A stretch of DNA of 64,000 bases from Brumimicrobium sp. (GTDB lineage: Bacteria > Bacteroidota > Bacteroidia > Flavobacteriales_D > Crocinitomicaceae): contig JAMLGZ010000001.1 in assembly GCA_023957385.1 (NCBI GenBank), forward strand, positions 1,412,923 through 1,476,922, given 5' to 3'. Positions 18,266 through 27,521 of the stretch are shown here, in pieces. The notes beneath the pieces are model-generated. The model had not been told where the DNA came from. It did not search any database and was given only the letters and a program-made list of their open reading frames with translations. The position numbers were made by a program, and so were the translations under genes. How positions within the stretch are numbered: the first letter of the stretch is position 1; each line of letters opens with the position of its first letter.

Positions 18266-18577
18266 TTGTAAAAATAAACGATATGAATGAATGGGGTTTA
18301 TTCTTTTCAGAGCCCAAAAAAGCAATTAAAAACGCTTTTTCATCATCGAAATATTATTCGAGAGAATACCATGCCCATAGCTCCTAAAACCATCTCAAGC
18401 TCAATTATTACTCAGGCTTCGTTCAACTTCATTGTATCATCAATTTTCTTTATTTTAGCTTTATTGGCTTCATTTTCAAAAAAATGGGGATGGGTATTTT
18501 TTGTTCCTGATTTTATGTATATTTGAAAGAAAAATAACGATACAATCGTATAGAGTTATCAATTCTAAACTCATTGA
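18266..18577. other. non-coding stretch between IS91 element and caspase-TPR gene
   Basis: About 310 bp with no credible gene. A 79-codon plus-strand frame (18287-18526) has no family resemblance. A TATATTTG at 18518-18525, with TTTG at 18500-18503, is a plausible promoter for the caspase gene at 18578, although the spacing (14 bp) is short. Confidence 0.5.
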
Positions 18578-21421
18578 ATGAAATTTAGATTATCTGTTAT
18601 CATATTAATTTTATGTATTTTAAATACTGGATTTACCCAAGAGAATGATAATATTCGTGGGCTAAAACCAATAGCAAATAATGTTATTGGTGAACCTGGT
18701 AATACTTATGCTGTGATTGTAGGAATTTCTACTTATCCGAATCTTTCAACCCTTAATTTTGCAGATAAAGATGCATTATTATTTGCGGATTTCTTACAAT
18801 CCAATTCTGGTGGGAATGTGCCTGCTCAAAATATAAAATTACTTCTCAATGAAGAAGCAACTTCAGGGCGGTTTTGGGGTGATGTTATGGATTGGGTGAA
18901 TGAATTAGATCTAAAAAAAGGGGATAGAATTTATTTTTATTTTGCGGGTCATGGTGATGGAATTAGTGCTAGCCAATATTTTTTCTTGATGTATGATTGT
19001 AATGCAAAAAATAAGAGCCTTTATAGAGCTTCAGGAACGATTAACATTTATAATCTTAAAGAAGATATTTCAGATTTAATTAATACCAAAGGAGCAGATG
19101 TCATATTAATTATGGATGCTTGTCGTACGGGTGACCTAGCAGGAGGAAGAGAAGGGCTAAATGTTTTTACAGAAAGTCTTGTTGAAACACGGAAAGGAGA
19201 AAAGTTAATGTTGTCTGCTAGTTCAAACCAAGTTTCTTATGAGGGTGGTAACTTTTGGGATGGACATGGATTATTTACTTACTATTTAATTAAAGGTTTG
19301 AGTGGTAATGCCGATCAGGATGGGGACCAAATAATCGACTTTTATGAATTAGAAGAATATGTGAAGAGAGAGGTGCGAAATTATTCTAAACAGAATTTCC
19401 CAACTATTCAAATCCCTACCTTTGATTGCTCAAAAAATTGTGATGTAACATTAAGTTATCACGATAAGTTCTATCAAGAGAAGCTTGATTTAATTGGTGT
19501 TCTTGGCGGAGGAGAAGTGGCTGATACAAGGGGGGGGGATAATCGACGTTTCTCAGATACCACTCAATATTATAGGTATCAAAACCTCCTTTTTGCAATT
19601 AAACAAGATCATTTCAAAGGCTCAAATAGTGCTCATTCAATTCTTGAAGAGATGATTCAAAATTGTCCAGTTTGTGAAACGACTCTTGCAGGAAAAGTCG
19701 AATTGGCTGTTGCTTATTTGAATTATGGTCAGGCTAAAATTAATCTTTATGTGAGTGGTATAAATTCAGAACCGGCGTTGAATTCTTTTAAAAAGAAAAT
19801 GTCTGAGAATAATCAAGGAAGGGGAGATACGTATTTCTCGGAGAATATTTCACGATTGGAAAAGTTGCAGCAAGTCGAGTTTCAAGAAGCGGCACAATGG
19901 ATGCATGATGCGATTAAATTGTTAGGGACTGATTCGGCATTATATGAAATCTATAAAGGTAAGATGTTATTTCTCGATCTTTATAGTCAAAGGTTGGAGA
20001 TTAATCCTAACGAAAAAGAGATGTGGATTAATAAAATTGATTATGCACTAAAGATTGATTCATCTGCCTATATGTTAAATTTAGCAGGATTGGTGTATAG
20101 TCGTTTAGATGAGAAGGAAAAAGCAATACAGTTCTATAAATCAGCCATTGAACAAGCGAATGATTGGGTAGTTCCAATCAATAATTTAGGAGTTCAATAT
20201 TTTAATTCTCAAGACTATAAAAATGCAGAAACGCAATTCTTAAAATGTATAGAAATAAATTCATCTTATGAACTTGCTTTGCAGAATTTAACCCAATTAT
20301 ACATCGAATTAAAAGAAGTTGAAGCGGCTGAATCACTCCTTCTAAAAAGATTCGAGAATAATAAGGCTAGTACAACGATTTATAGTGAGATAGCTGACTT
20401 TTATCGTTCGCAAAAAGAGTATAAAAATGCCGAAACTTGGTATTTGAAAGGTATTGAAATAAATCCTTCATCAGTGAATCTATACAACAATTTAGGGTCG
20501 ATTTACACCATTCAAAAAGATTATGAATCTGCTAAAACCTATTTCAACAAAGTGATTGCTATTGACTCTAACTATCTTAAACCTTATCTCAATTTAGGAA
20601 TCATTGCCAAAAAAGAAAAAGATTATGTAGAAGCATTAAATCAATTCTATAAAGTAATTGAGATGGATAGCTCCGAAACGAGTGTTCTTTACCATCTCGG
20701 GATGGTTTATTTTGAGCAAAAAGATTATAAAAATGCGGAAGATTATTTTCTGAAATTTTTAGCAAAAAACCCAAGTAGTAATGCCGGAATGTTTGAATTA
20801 ATACGTTTATACCACGAAGAAGAACGATATCAAGAAGAAATTGAAGTAACTGAAAAACTACTGCCAACATTGCAAGGGCAAAAACAAGCCAACTATAAGA
20901 GTAGGATTGGTTGGAATTATTATCTGTTAGGAGATTTAGATAGCGCATTATCCTATTGCTATATGTCGGTTTTAGAATCAGCGAAATATTTAGTTTATCC
21001 TTATGAGAATCTATGTGCAATTTATTTTCTAAAAAATCAAATGGATAGTGTTGAATATTACATTCAAAAGGTTGAGGCAAATTATGAAGAAGGGTCTGAT
21101 ATTCATTTTAGGTCATTGTTGTATAAGGCAATGAGTACGAAAGATGAAACTATAAGGACAGAACAATTGAATGAAGCAATGCAATTGATAACTCAAAAGA
21201 ATGATGATGAATTTATCAAGAAGTTTAAAATTGAACTCATAAAGAGTTTACAAGCATGTCCTGAAATAGAAGACCAAACGGCGTTAATTGCATCCATTTC
21301 TAAAGAGCATATATGTTATGAGTTCATTATGGATTATAAACCATTTTTAAAATTATTAAGTTCCTCGGAAAACTCTGAATTAGAAGATTATTTAAGAAAA
21401 ATTTATAACTTGTGGAACTAA
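18578..21421 (+). CDS. exported caspase-like (C14) protein with TPR repeats
   Basis: 947 aa with a signal peptide (MKFRLSVIILILCILNTGFTQ). Residues ~40-260 form a caspase/metacaspase-like p20 domain: AVIVGISTYPNL (strand 1), FYFAGHGDG with His125, and LIMDACRTGD with Cys182, the expected dyad. From ~370 to the end the protein is a long helical array with recurring TPR patterns (AIQFYKSAIEQ..DWVVPINNLGVQYF; AETWYLKGIEINPSSVNLYNNLGSIY; AKTYFNKVIAID). It is predicted to work in the periplasm or outside, where the TPR array could bind partners or substrates. First gene of the caspase/CHAT cluster. Substrate and activation are unknown. Confidence 0.88.
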   Translation: MKFRLSVIILILCILNTGFTQENDNIRGLKPIANNVIGEPGNTYAVIVGISTYPNLSTLNFADKDALLFADFLQSNSGGNVPAQNIKLLLNEEATSGRFWGDVMDWVNELDLKKGDRIYFYFAGHGDGISASQYFFLMYDCNAKNKSLYRASGTINIYNLKEDISDLINTKGADVILIMDACRTGDLAGGREGLNVFTESLVETRKGEKLMLSASSNQVSYEGGNFWDGHGLFTYYLIKGLSGNADQDGDQIIDFYELEEYVKREVRNYSKQNFPTIQIPTFDCSKNCDVTLSYHDKFYQEKLDLIGVLGGGEVADTRGGDNRRFSDTTQYYRYQNLLFAIKQDHFKGSNSAHSILEEMIQNCPVCETTLAGKVELAVAYLNYGQAKINLYVSGINSEPALNSFKKKMSENNQGRGDTYFSENISRLEKLQQVEFQEAAQWMHDAIKLLGTDSALYEIYKGKMLFLDLYSQRLEINPNEKEMWINKIDYALKIDSSAYMLNLAGLVYSRLDEKEKAIQFYKSAIEQANDWVVPINNLGVQYFNSQDYKNAETQFLKCIEINSSYELALQNLTQLYIELKEVEAAESLLLKRFENNKASTTIYSEIADFYRSQKEYKNAETWYLKGIEINPSSVNLYNNLGSIYTIQKDYESAKTYFNKVIAIDSNYLKPYLNLGIIAKKEKDYVEALNQFYKVIEMDSSETSVLYHLGMVYFEQKDYKNAEDYFLKFLAKNPSSNAGMFELIRLYHEEERYQEEIEVTEKLLPTLQGQKQANYKSRIGWNYYLLGDLDSALSYCYMSVLESAKYLVYPYENLCAIYFLKNQMDSVEYYIQKVEANYEEGSDIHFRSLLYKAMSTKDETIRTEQLNEAMQLITQKNDDEFIKKFKIELIKSLQACPEIEDQTALIASISKEHICYEFIMDYKPFLKLLSSSENSELEDYLRKIYNLWN

Positions 21422-21448
21422 ACTTAAGTTGAACTAAAAATTAAAAAC

Positions 21449-21700
21449 ATGAAAACAACCAAAATTAATTACAAATCATTCTATTTTGCAATAATCCTAT
21501 TGCTTATAATTTCATTAGCTTCATGTGGCGTAAATTCGGCAAATGAATCCGATAGCCAAGACGCAGTAGAGGATATTTATGACGATGGCGTTTATTCTAA
21601 TTTGGATGAAGGAGATAGTGCTACTCCACCTGAAGATGATATCATTGATGAACCACAGTTTGATGATGGTGAAAATAATGGTGAATTAGGCGAAGAATAA
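21449..21700 (+). CDS. small acidic lipoprotein
   Basis: 83 aa. A hydrophobic N-terminus ends in a lipobox-like LASCG (Cys ~27), followed by a low-complexity tail almost devoid of positive charge (repeated D/E, e.g. AVEDIYDDG, DDIIDEPQFDDG). It should be an outer-membrane or periplasmic lipoprotein with a flexible acidic tail. It lies 27 bp after the caspase-TPR gene and before the CHAT gene, so it is probably part of the same operon. A terminator hairpin follows. Could be an inhibitor, anchor or substrate of the neighbouring proteases; nothing in the sequence proves this. Confidence 0.7.
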   Translation: MKTTKINYKSFYFAIILLLIISLASCGVNSANESDSQDAVEDIYDDGVYSNLDEGDSATPPEDDIIDEPQFDDGENNGELGEE

Positions 21701-21748
21701 AAACGATTTCTCAAAAAGAACACAGTAAAAGAGGAATTTTGTAATTGT

Positions 21749-21785
21749 AGAAAAAGTAATTATTATGTTACTTTTTCTTTAATAC
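21749..21785 (+). terminator. rho-independent terminator after lipoprotein gene
   Basis: An 11-bp perfect stem (AGAAAAAGTAA with TTACTTTTTCT, 21749-21759 and 21768-21778) closes an 8-base loop and runs into T-rich sequence. It separates the caspase-lipoprotein pair from the CHAT gene. Confidence 0.7.
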
Positions 21786-21809
21786 CAAGAATACGACAAA
21801 GAAATCATT

Positions 21810-23090
21810 GTGAAAGGAATTATCCTACTATTACTCGTCCTATTTTTATCGCCTGTCCTATATGGGCAGATGTTTCAAGATGTATTAAATCAATATGAGA
21901 TGAAAATTGAACAACTTGAGAGGACGAGAGGGGTCTTTAAAGAAACCCCCTCAAAAGTCACTGAATATAGAATTATGTCTTTTCTAAATCGATATAATCG
22001 AAATGCAGGCATGGTATTTTACGGTTTTTTCGATGATACACTAAGCGTTTTTTTTTGTACTAAAAACGGTTTGATTCATCCACACAATACAAAGATTAAC
22101 TCAATAGAATTGAGCGAGAAAATTACTGAATTTAATTCCATTTTTATTCAAGGAGGTTATCTTGCAGAAAAACGAGGACTCGAGGTGATTTCTGAAAAAA
22201 AGACTGAACATTCTTCATCTTCTTTGAGTCGGGAACTTTGTGAAATTTTATTACCTCCTTTGGATGATTTGAATAAAATCCAACATTTAATAGTCGTTCC
22301 TATCCTAGATATTGCCACTGTTCCTTTTTATGCACTCGAATTCGATGATAATGAATATTTGGTTGACAAAATGAGTTATTCCATTATCCCTTCATTAAAT
22401 GGTGTGATTTTCGATAACAATCAAAATCCGTTGTATAAAAAAGAAAGACTCACAGGTGTAAAATATAACTTCGAAAGTGCTTTGTTTGTCGCTAATCCAG
22501 ACTATACCAACAGTAAGGTTAAACTGATACAATTACCAGGTACAGAAAAAGAAGTCTTGGCTGTATCAACTTTACTTTCTTCTCCAGAAAATAGAATCCT
22601 ACAGGGTAAAGATGCTACTTATCAAAATATTATTTCAACTTTGAATGAAAATGAATTTGAATTGCTCTACTTTGCAACTCATGGGATTTTAAATGCGGAT
22701 AATGCTTTGGATGAGAGTTATTTATTAGTGGCCGAAGATAACGTCCAACAATTAACAGCTCGAACGATTCAGAGTTTGTCTTTAAAAAACACGTGGTTGG
22801 TAGTTCTTTCCGCCTGCGAAACAGGGTTAGGAACTATTCATGAAGGTGGCGTGATAGGGCTTTCACGTGCTTTTCACCTTGCCGGCGTACCTCATGTTGT
22901 TTCAAGTCTTTGGCAAATTGCAGATGATGAAACGGCAATATTAATGACCTATTTCTTTGAATTTTTAGGAGAAGGCGGCGAACTTTTCCCTCAGGAGGCT
23001 TTAAGGCAAGCCATTTTAAAGTATAGAGAAGAGAACATTGATAATCCCTATTATTGGGGGGCGTTTGTGATTTCTGGAGTGCCGTTTTAA
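21810..23090 (+). CDS. exported CHAT-domain protease
   Basis: 426 aa starting at GTG 21810, which precedes a good signal peptide (MKGIILLLLVLFLSPVLYGQ); no upstream ATG is available. The N-terminal ~130 residues are unassigned. From ~155 the CHAT fold is complete: HLIVVPILDIATVPFYALE, LPGTEKEV, YFATHGI with His291, LSACETGLG with Cys336, GGVIGLSRAF, VSSLWQIADDET and YYWGAFVISG. CHAT proteins are caspase-clan cysteine peptidases. An exported one lacks the usual cytosolic TPR companion, but the neighbouring caspase protein supplies a TPR array. Likely works outside the cytoplasm with its neighbours (inference). Confidence 0.87.
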   Translation: MKGIILLLLVLFLSPVLYGQMFQDVLNQYEMKIEQLERTRGVFKETPSKVTEYRIMSFLNRYNRNAGMVFYGFFDDTLSVFFCTKNGLIHPHNTKINSIELSEKITEFNSIFIQGGYLAEKRGLEVISEKKTEHSSSSLSRELCEILLPPLDDLNKIQHLIVVPILDIATVPFYALEFDDNEYLVDKMSYSIIPSLNGVIFDNNQNPLYKKERLTGVKYNFESALFVANPDYTNSKVKLIQLPGTEKEVLAVSTLLSSPENRILQGKDATYQNIISTLNENEFELLYFATHGILNADNALDESYLLVAEDNVQQLTARTIQSLSLKNTWLVVLSACETGLGTIHEGGVIGLSRAFHLAGVPHVVSSLWQIADDETAILMTYFFEFLGEGGELFPQEALRQAILKYREENIDNPYYWGAFVISGVPF

Positions 23091-23136
23091 TTTGATTTAA
23101 AATTCTTATTACTTTTATGAGTCTAAACTCAATCGG

Positions 23137-26100
23137 ATGAGAAAGATAGTTCTGCTAATTCATCTTTTAACAATACCATTTATAATCTTTAGTCAAGATA
23201 AGGATTATAATTTAAGGTATGTAGATTATCATTCAACAACGATTACGGCGACTCGATTAAGCCAAGACGGAAAGTATATTTTTACTAGTGATGAGGATGG
23301 AAAAATCATTCAAACAGATGCTCAATCTTATGAATATGTAAAAACAATAAAAAATCCATCAGGAGTTCCTATTGCAAACTTTATCCAAGTGAATGATAGG
23401 TTAATGGTCTCTGAAAAATATGAATTTAGCACTGATCCAAGTCTTGATTCAATTGGAATGATTGATATACAAACTGGAAAAACAATATTTAAAGTAGGAC
23501 TAAGCGCTGATTTTATAGATTTGAATAATCCGAATTATTACGCAGTGTTTAGTTTTTCCGGTGATTATTTCAAGAAAGCATTCTCCTTTTTTAATTTAAA
23601 TCATGAAATGGTTAAATCTATTCAGATTCCTCGAGGAGCAACTCATTTTGCTGTCACGGATAACCTAGAAAAACTATGCATGTATGAAGATTGGAACAAA
23701 GAATTAACAATCTATGACTTAAACACCAATGCCGTTTTAAAACAATCTAAAGTCTCAGAAAATTTATCAATCATTGCATCCTTTACAGATGAAGGTGAAT
23801 TTTATGTTGTTGCCAATAATAGCAAAAATGAGAATTTAGAAATCTATAACTTTACGAATGATGAATCGCTTAGTAAAGTGTTGTTTAGTTATACCGATAA
23901 AAAAGATGTGAAGTATTCCAATAAGAAGGTGGTTATAAAAAAGAATAAAGGAAAAATTTATCTCAGTCTCTCGCAAGGCTATTCATCGTATATTTCTGTT
24001 AACCCACTTGTGATAGTCAAGAATAAAGGGAAATTTTCATCGTTTAATTTACTAGCACAAAGTATATCGTATAGCAATTCTGAAATAAACTTTGAAAGGG
24101 ATGAAATCTACTTTGTAAGAGAGGGGCAACAATATGGCGATAATCGATTTAATGATAACTTTTCTTCTTTTGATATCTTTAGTTTAAAAGGTGGAAAATT
24201 TATTCGTAATAGTTCATCTTTTTCAGGTCGTAGTGAAGGAGCACTTTTCTTTCCTGATGGAAGTTGGCTGGTTTCTCCTAACGGTTCCTATAATGATTTG
24301 ACGAATGCCCATGTTAAATTTTATGAATCGGGGACTTTTAACAATCGGTTTTATCCCCTAAGTTTTAGGAATTACTTAGAGTCGAAATTTCAATTAAAGC
24401 TGCTTAGTGCAAAATTAATTGATGATACAGGTATTGCAATTATTTATGCCTTACAGTACGATGATTATGAATCGAAATCTGTTTTTCTTAGGTATAATTT
24501 TATGACCGATGAAATGAGTGAGATTACATCGAATAAGGATGCTTTCCCTAAAATTAAAGTTTTAGATTATCACCAAGAAAATGATTATTTATTGGTTAGC
24601 GATCAGGAGTATTTTAATCGGGGTTATACTAAAAGTATAAAAATAGGATATTATCATAATAGTACTTTAACAGACATTCCGGGTGATTATAAATTTGCTA
24701 AGTTTTCAAATGATGGAAATTATTTGTTAAGTATTGACGCTAAAGATGTGCTTAAAATTAGAACTTTTCCGAAATTAAAAGTGCTTTTTGAGGAAGAATT
24801 AAAAGAAGGAGATTATGAAGCCTCGAAAATAGATCGTTCTCAGTTTATCATAGTTAATCGCTTTCGTGAAATAAATTTTAAAGAATGCAATTGGTATACA
24901 TGGTATTTAGAAGCAAGCCCGGATTCTGTGAGTGAACTCGGTAAATTTGATTGTGTGGTAATAAATCGTGCTGCTCAAAGAGGAGAGATGGTAGGAATGA
25001 TTATGAATGAACAGTTTGTTACAGTAGGGAATCAAAAACTATCGTTTACAAAGTCGAATGAACCGATTAATTTGAGTTTTAATTCCGACGGTTCTCGTTT
25101 TATGGTCTTTTTTAAAAATGGACAATCCGTTATTTATGATACAAAAACAATGCAGCCTTTGGTTACGATGTTCCACCCTGATGAATCTTCACATGTTTTT
25201 ATAGACAATGAAGGACATTATTTTAGTAATTTCGATGCTAGTGAATTGCTTTATGTAAGCAAAAATGGAGAACGGATTTCATTAAAAGATATTGAACAAA
25301 ATGCTTTTCAACCTTTATTAATATTGGAAAAGTTTGGAAATGTAAACCTAGACTATGCGAAAACTTTGAAGAAGGCAACTAACTATCAACAAACGGTTAA
25401 GACTGAGGAAGATGAAAACAAGGAAAAGTCTCCAGTTAAAGGGGAGAAATCCAATACGTTTAAAGAAGATGGTTCTTCTAATCTCTATGTTTTGGGAGTT
25501 GGTGTTTCGGCTTATAAAGACAAACACTATACATTAACCTTTCCTGAAAAAGATGCTTACGATATTGCACGATTGTATGGACAATTATCTAAACCTCAAT
25601 TAGACGATTATAATGATCGATTTTATGGTCAAACATATACTTTAATTCAAAATAAAGAACAAAAAGCGAAAGTTCATAAATACTGGGGGAAATTTTCTAG
25701 CAGTTTTGTTGAGGTATATTCTCTCAACCCAGAAGGTACACAATGGCTTTTCGTGAATGATTCTGTTTATCTTGCAGATTTTACATCACAGAGCGTAAAA
25801 TATTTGCCTCTACCTTTGGAAATAGAAGATTTTTATAATACGGGATGGGATAAAAAATTAAATATCTACCCAAGTTCAAATGCAAATTCTTTTTTTCTAA
25901 GGGCAAAAGACCGATTATATGAGTATAATCCTAGTAAAAATGATTTTATCCTTCATTCATTGCCATCCAACTTAAATCAAGATTTTCTTAAGCCGATAAG
26001 CAATAATTTGTGGGCAAGTGTGTCAATCAACTCTGAGGAAAATGCCTTAATTACAATTAGTGAATTAAATGGAAAAGAAGAAACTTCAAAAGAGATTCCA

Positions 26101-27339
26101 TTGCAAAACTTAAGGGGAGAGATGTTGAAATACAGAACATTGAACGAAAGAGGAGAGTGGCGTGTAAATACAGATTATCCAACCTTCGGCACAGAAAATA
26201 TTATGGATATCTCTATGGATGGACATTATTTGATGATGAGCACATATTTAGATGGTGAAAACAATCTGTTGATTTATAATTTACAAGATGAAGACTCCCT
26301 TCCGATTCGAATTAAAGCGGACATATCTTATGGGGATAAAATTAATTTTGATGGCAATACAACAAATGTATTTGCCTATCATTTTGATTACGAAAATAAT
26401 CGAATTGTTCAAAGTTCATTTAATATCAATGGAGAATCAATTCAGCCTGATGTGTCTTATAATATGGATCAATTACATCCCCAAAATCCTCGAATTTTCC
26501 TAAAAGAATATGCTTATATTCAGGAAAAAGGGTCAGATGATATTCGAGACTTTGGGTTGTTCGATGATGAATCTTTGATAGAAAAAGCAAAACCATATTC
26601 ATTTAAAGAGGTAAAAGTTCAGATTTTAATTAATGAAGAAGCGACTTTAAAGAACATTAAAAATCAATTTAAGACCTTTCTGAGTCAATCTAAACCAAAT
26701 GATGAAGTGATTTTGTTTTTTGCCGGACATGGTGTGTTGGATAAAGACAATACTTATTATTTCGCTCCTTACGACATGGATTTTGGTAATTTTAAAACGA
26801 ATGGTTTGGCATTTAAAGAGCTGATAACTTTAATTCAGAAGATTCCTTCAACTCATAAATTAGTCTTGATGGATGCATGTCATTCAGGGCGAACTTTAGA
26901 TATTGCAACGACGACAGAAGGAGAAGCTGGAACTACTGTCAATGGTGATGCAAGAGGTTTGGTGCCAGTTAAAGCGAGCCAACCTAAGTTTAAACTCTCC
27001 TCGACTGTTTCTTCTTTGTTTGAGACCATTTCATCATACGAAGGCGTAACTTTTCTATCCGCTGCTTCGGGTGGAGACTTGGCTATAGAACATCCGGATT
27101 GGGGTGGGGGTGCCTTTACGCAATCCTATATCAAAACTGTAAAAGACTATTTGTTAAAAGATGAAAACAGTCTTTTCGGTACTTCTTTGGTACTAGATGA
27201 AGAATCATTTAAGCAACCCATTGTCTTCAGTAATGACTTTTTGAATGATTTATTTCGAAAAGTGAATGAATTGACAAAGGGAATGCAAGAGCCTGATATC
27301 CGAGAGAGGGATAAAGGAGTTGAGATTAGGGTGTGGTAG
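23137..27339 (+). CDS. giant exported beta-propeller/caspase protein
   Basis: 1400 aa with a signal peptide (MRKIVLLIHLLTIPFIIFSQ). Residues ~25-740 are WD40/propeller-like repeats (ITATRLSQDGKYIFTSDEDGKI; LSFNSDGSRFMVFFKNGQSVIYD). A caspase domain starts at 783 (LYVLGVGVSAYKD...FPEKDAYDIARLYG) but only resumes at ~1159 (VKVQILINEEATLKNI). Its catalytic motifs are FFAGHG (His1198) and LMDACHSG (Cys1248). The ~300 residues between (about 840-1140) look like another propeller-type segment (MDISMDGHYLMMSTYLDGENNLLIYNL). A short charged linker rich in K/E (~745-775) precedes the caspase part. Dyad intact, so a cysteine peptidase of the C14 type is likely; export and repeats suggest a sensor-protease. 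Partners unknown. Confidence 0.85.
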   Translation: MRKIVLLIHLLTIPFIIFSQDKDYNLRYVDYHSTTITATRLSQDGKYIFTSDEDGKIIQTDAQSYEYVKTIKNPSGVPIANFIQVNDRLMVSEKYEFSTDPSLDSIGMIDIQTGKTIFKVGLSADFIDLNNPNYYAVFSFSGDYFKKAFSFFNLNHEMVKSIQIPRGATHFAVTDNLEKLCMYEDWNKELTIYDLNTNAVLKQSKVSENLSIIASFTDEGEFYVVANNSKNENLEIYNFTNDESLSKVLFSYTDKKDVKYSNKKVVIKKNKGKIYLSLSQGYSSYISVNPLVIVKNKGKFSSFNLLAQSISYSNSEINFERDEIYFVREGQQYGDNRFNDNFSSFDIFSLKGGKFIRNSSSFSGRSEGALFFPDGSWLVSPNGSYNDLTNAHVKFYESGTFNNRFYPLSFRNYLESKFQLKLLSAKLIDDTGIAIIYALQYDDYESKSVFLRYNFMTDEMSEITSNKDAFPKIKVLDYHQENDYLLVSDQEYFNRGYTKSIKIGYYHNSTLTDIPGDYKFAKFSNDGNYLLSIDAKDVLKIRTFPKLKVLFEEELKEGDYEASKIDRSQFIIVNRFREINFKECNWYTWYLEASPDSVSELGKFDCVVINRAAQRGEMVGMIMNEQFVTVGNQKLSFTKSNEPINLSFNSDGSRFMVFFKNGQSVIYDTKTMQPLVTMFHPDESSHVFIDNEGHYFSNFDASELLYVSKNGERISLKDIEQNAFQPLLILEKFGNVNLDYAKTLKKATNYQQTVKTEEDENKEKSPVKGEKSNTFKEDGSSNLYVLGVGVSAYKDKHYTLTFPEKDAYDIARLYGQLSKPQLDDYNDRFYGQTYTLIQNKEQKAKVHKYWGKFSSSFVEVYSLNPEGTQWLFVNDSVYLADFTSQSVKYLPLPLEIEDFYNTGWDKKLNIYPSSNANSFFLRAKDRLYEYNPSKNDFILHSLPSNLNQDFLKPISNNLWASVSINSEENALITISELNGKEETSKEIPLQNLRGEMLKYRTLNERGEWRVNTDYPTFGTENIMDISMDGHYLMMSTYLDGENNLLIYNLQDEDSLPIRIKADISYGDKINFDGNTTNVFAYHFDYENNRIVQSSFNINGESIQPDVSYNMDQLHPQNPRIFLKEYAYIQEKGSDDIRDFGLFDDESLIEKAKPYSFKEVKVQILINEEATLKNIKNQFKTFLSQSKPNDEVILFFAGHGVLDKDNTYYFAPYDMDFGNFKTNGLAFKELITLIQKIPSTHKLVLMDACHSGRTLDIATTTEGEAGTTVNGDARGLVPVKASQPKFKLSSTVSSLFETISSYEGVTFLSAASGGDLAIEHPDWGGGAFTQSYIKTVKDYLLKDENSLFGTSLVLDEESFKQPIVFSNDFLNDLFRKVNELTKGMQEPDIRERDKGVEIRVW

Positions 27340-27386
27340 GTATCTATATTTTTTGTATTTTTAACCAAGAGATTTAATTATTTACC

Positions 27387-27521
27387 ATGAGAATATTTTT
27401 AGCCACATTTATTTTTATTTTTGTTTCGATGTTTGTGGTAGCGCAAAAAAACAGCTTAAGACTGGGATTGCTAAATACTATTATAGAAGAAAAATGTATT
27501 TTTGTGTTAAAATATGAAAAA
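27387..27521 (+). other. signal-peptide-like leader in frame with miaE
   Basis: The 45 codons before the conserved MiaE start encode a textbook signal peptide (MRIFLATFIFIFVSMFVVAQ) and are in frame with MiaE without a stop. A cytoplasmic tRNA-modifying enzyme should not be exported, so this is probably the remnant of an exported gene's 5' end, or an independent short peptide. The alternative is that translation does start at 27387 and yields an exported ferritin-like protein. Confidence 0.4.

Noticed and set aside
18287..18526. 79-aa frame after the IS91-type element
   Set aside because: No family resemblance, odd N-terminal composition, and it ends at a promoter-like element; probably non-coding.
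18564..23133. Shared leader word TCTAAACTCA before the caspase-TPR gene and the propeller-caspase gene
   Set aside because: Ten bases in A/T-rich DNA can match by chance; too short to claim co-regulation.
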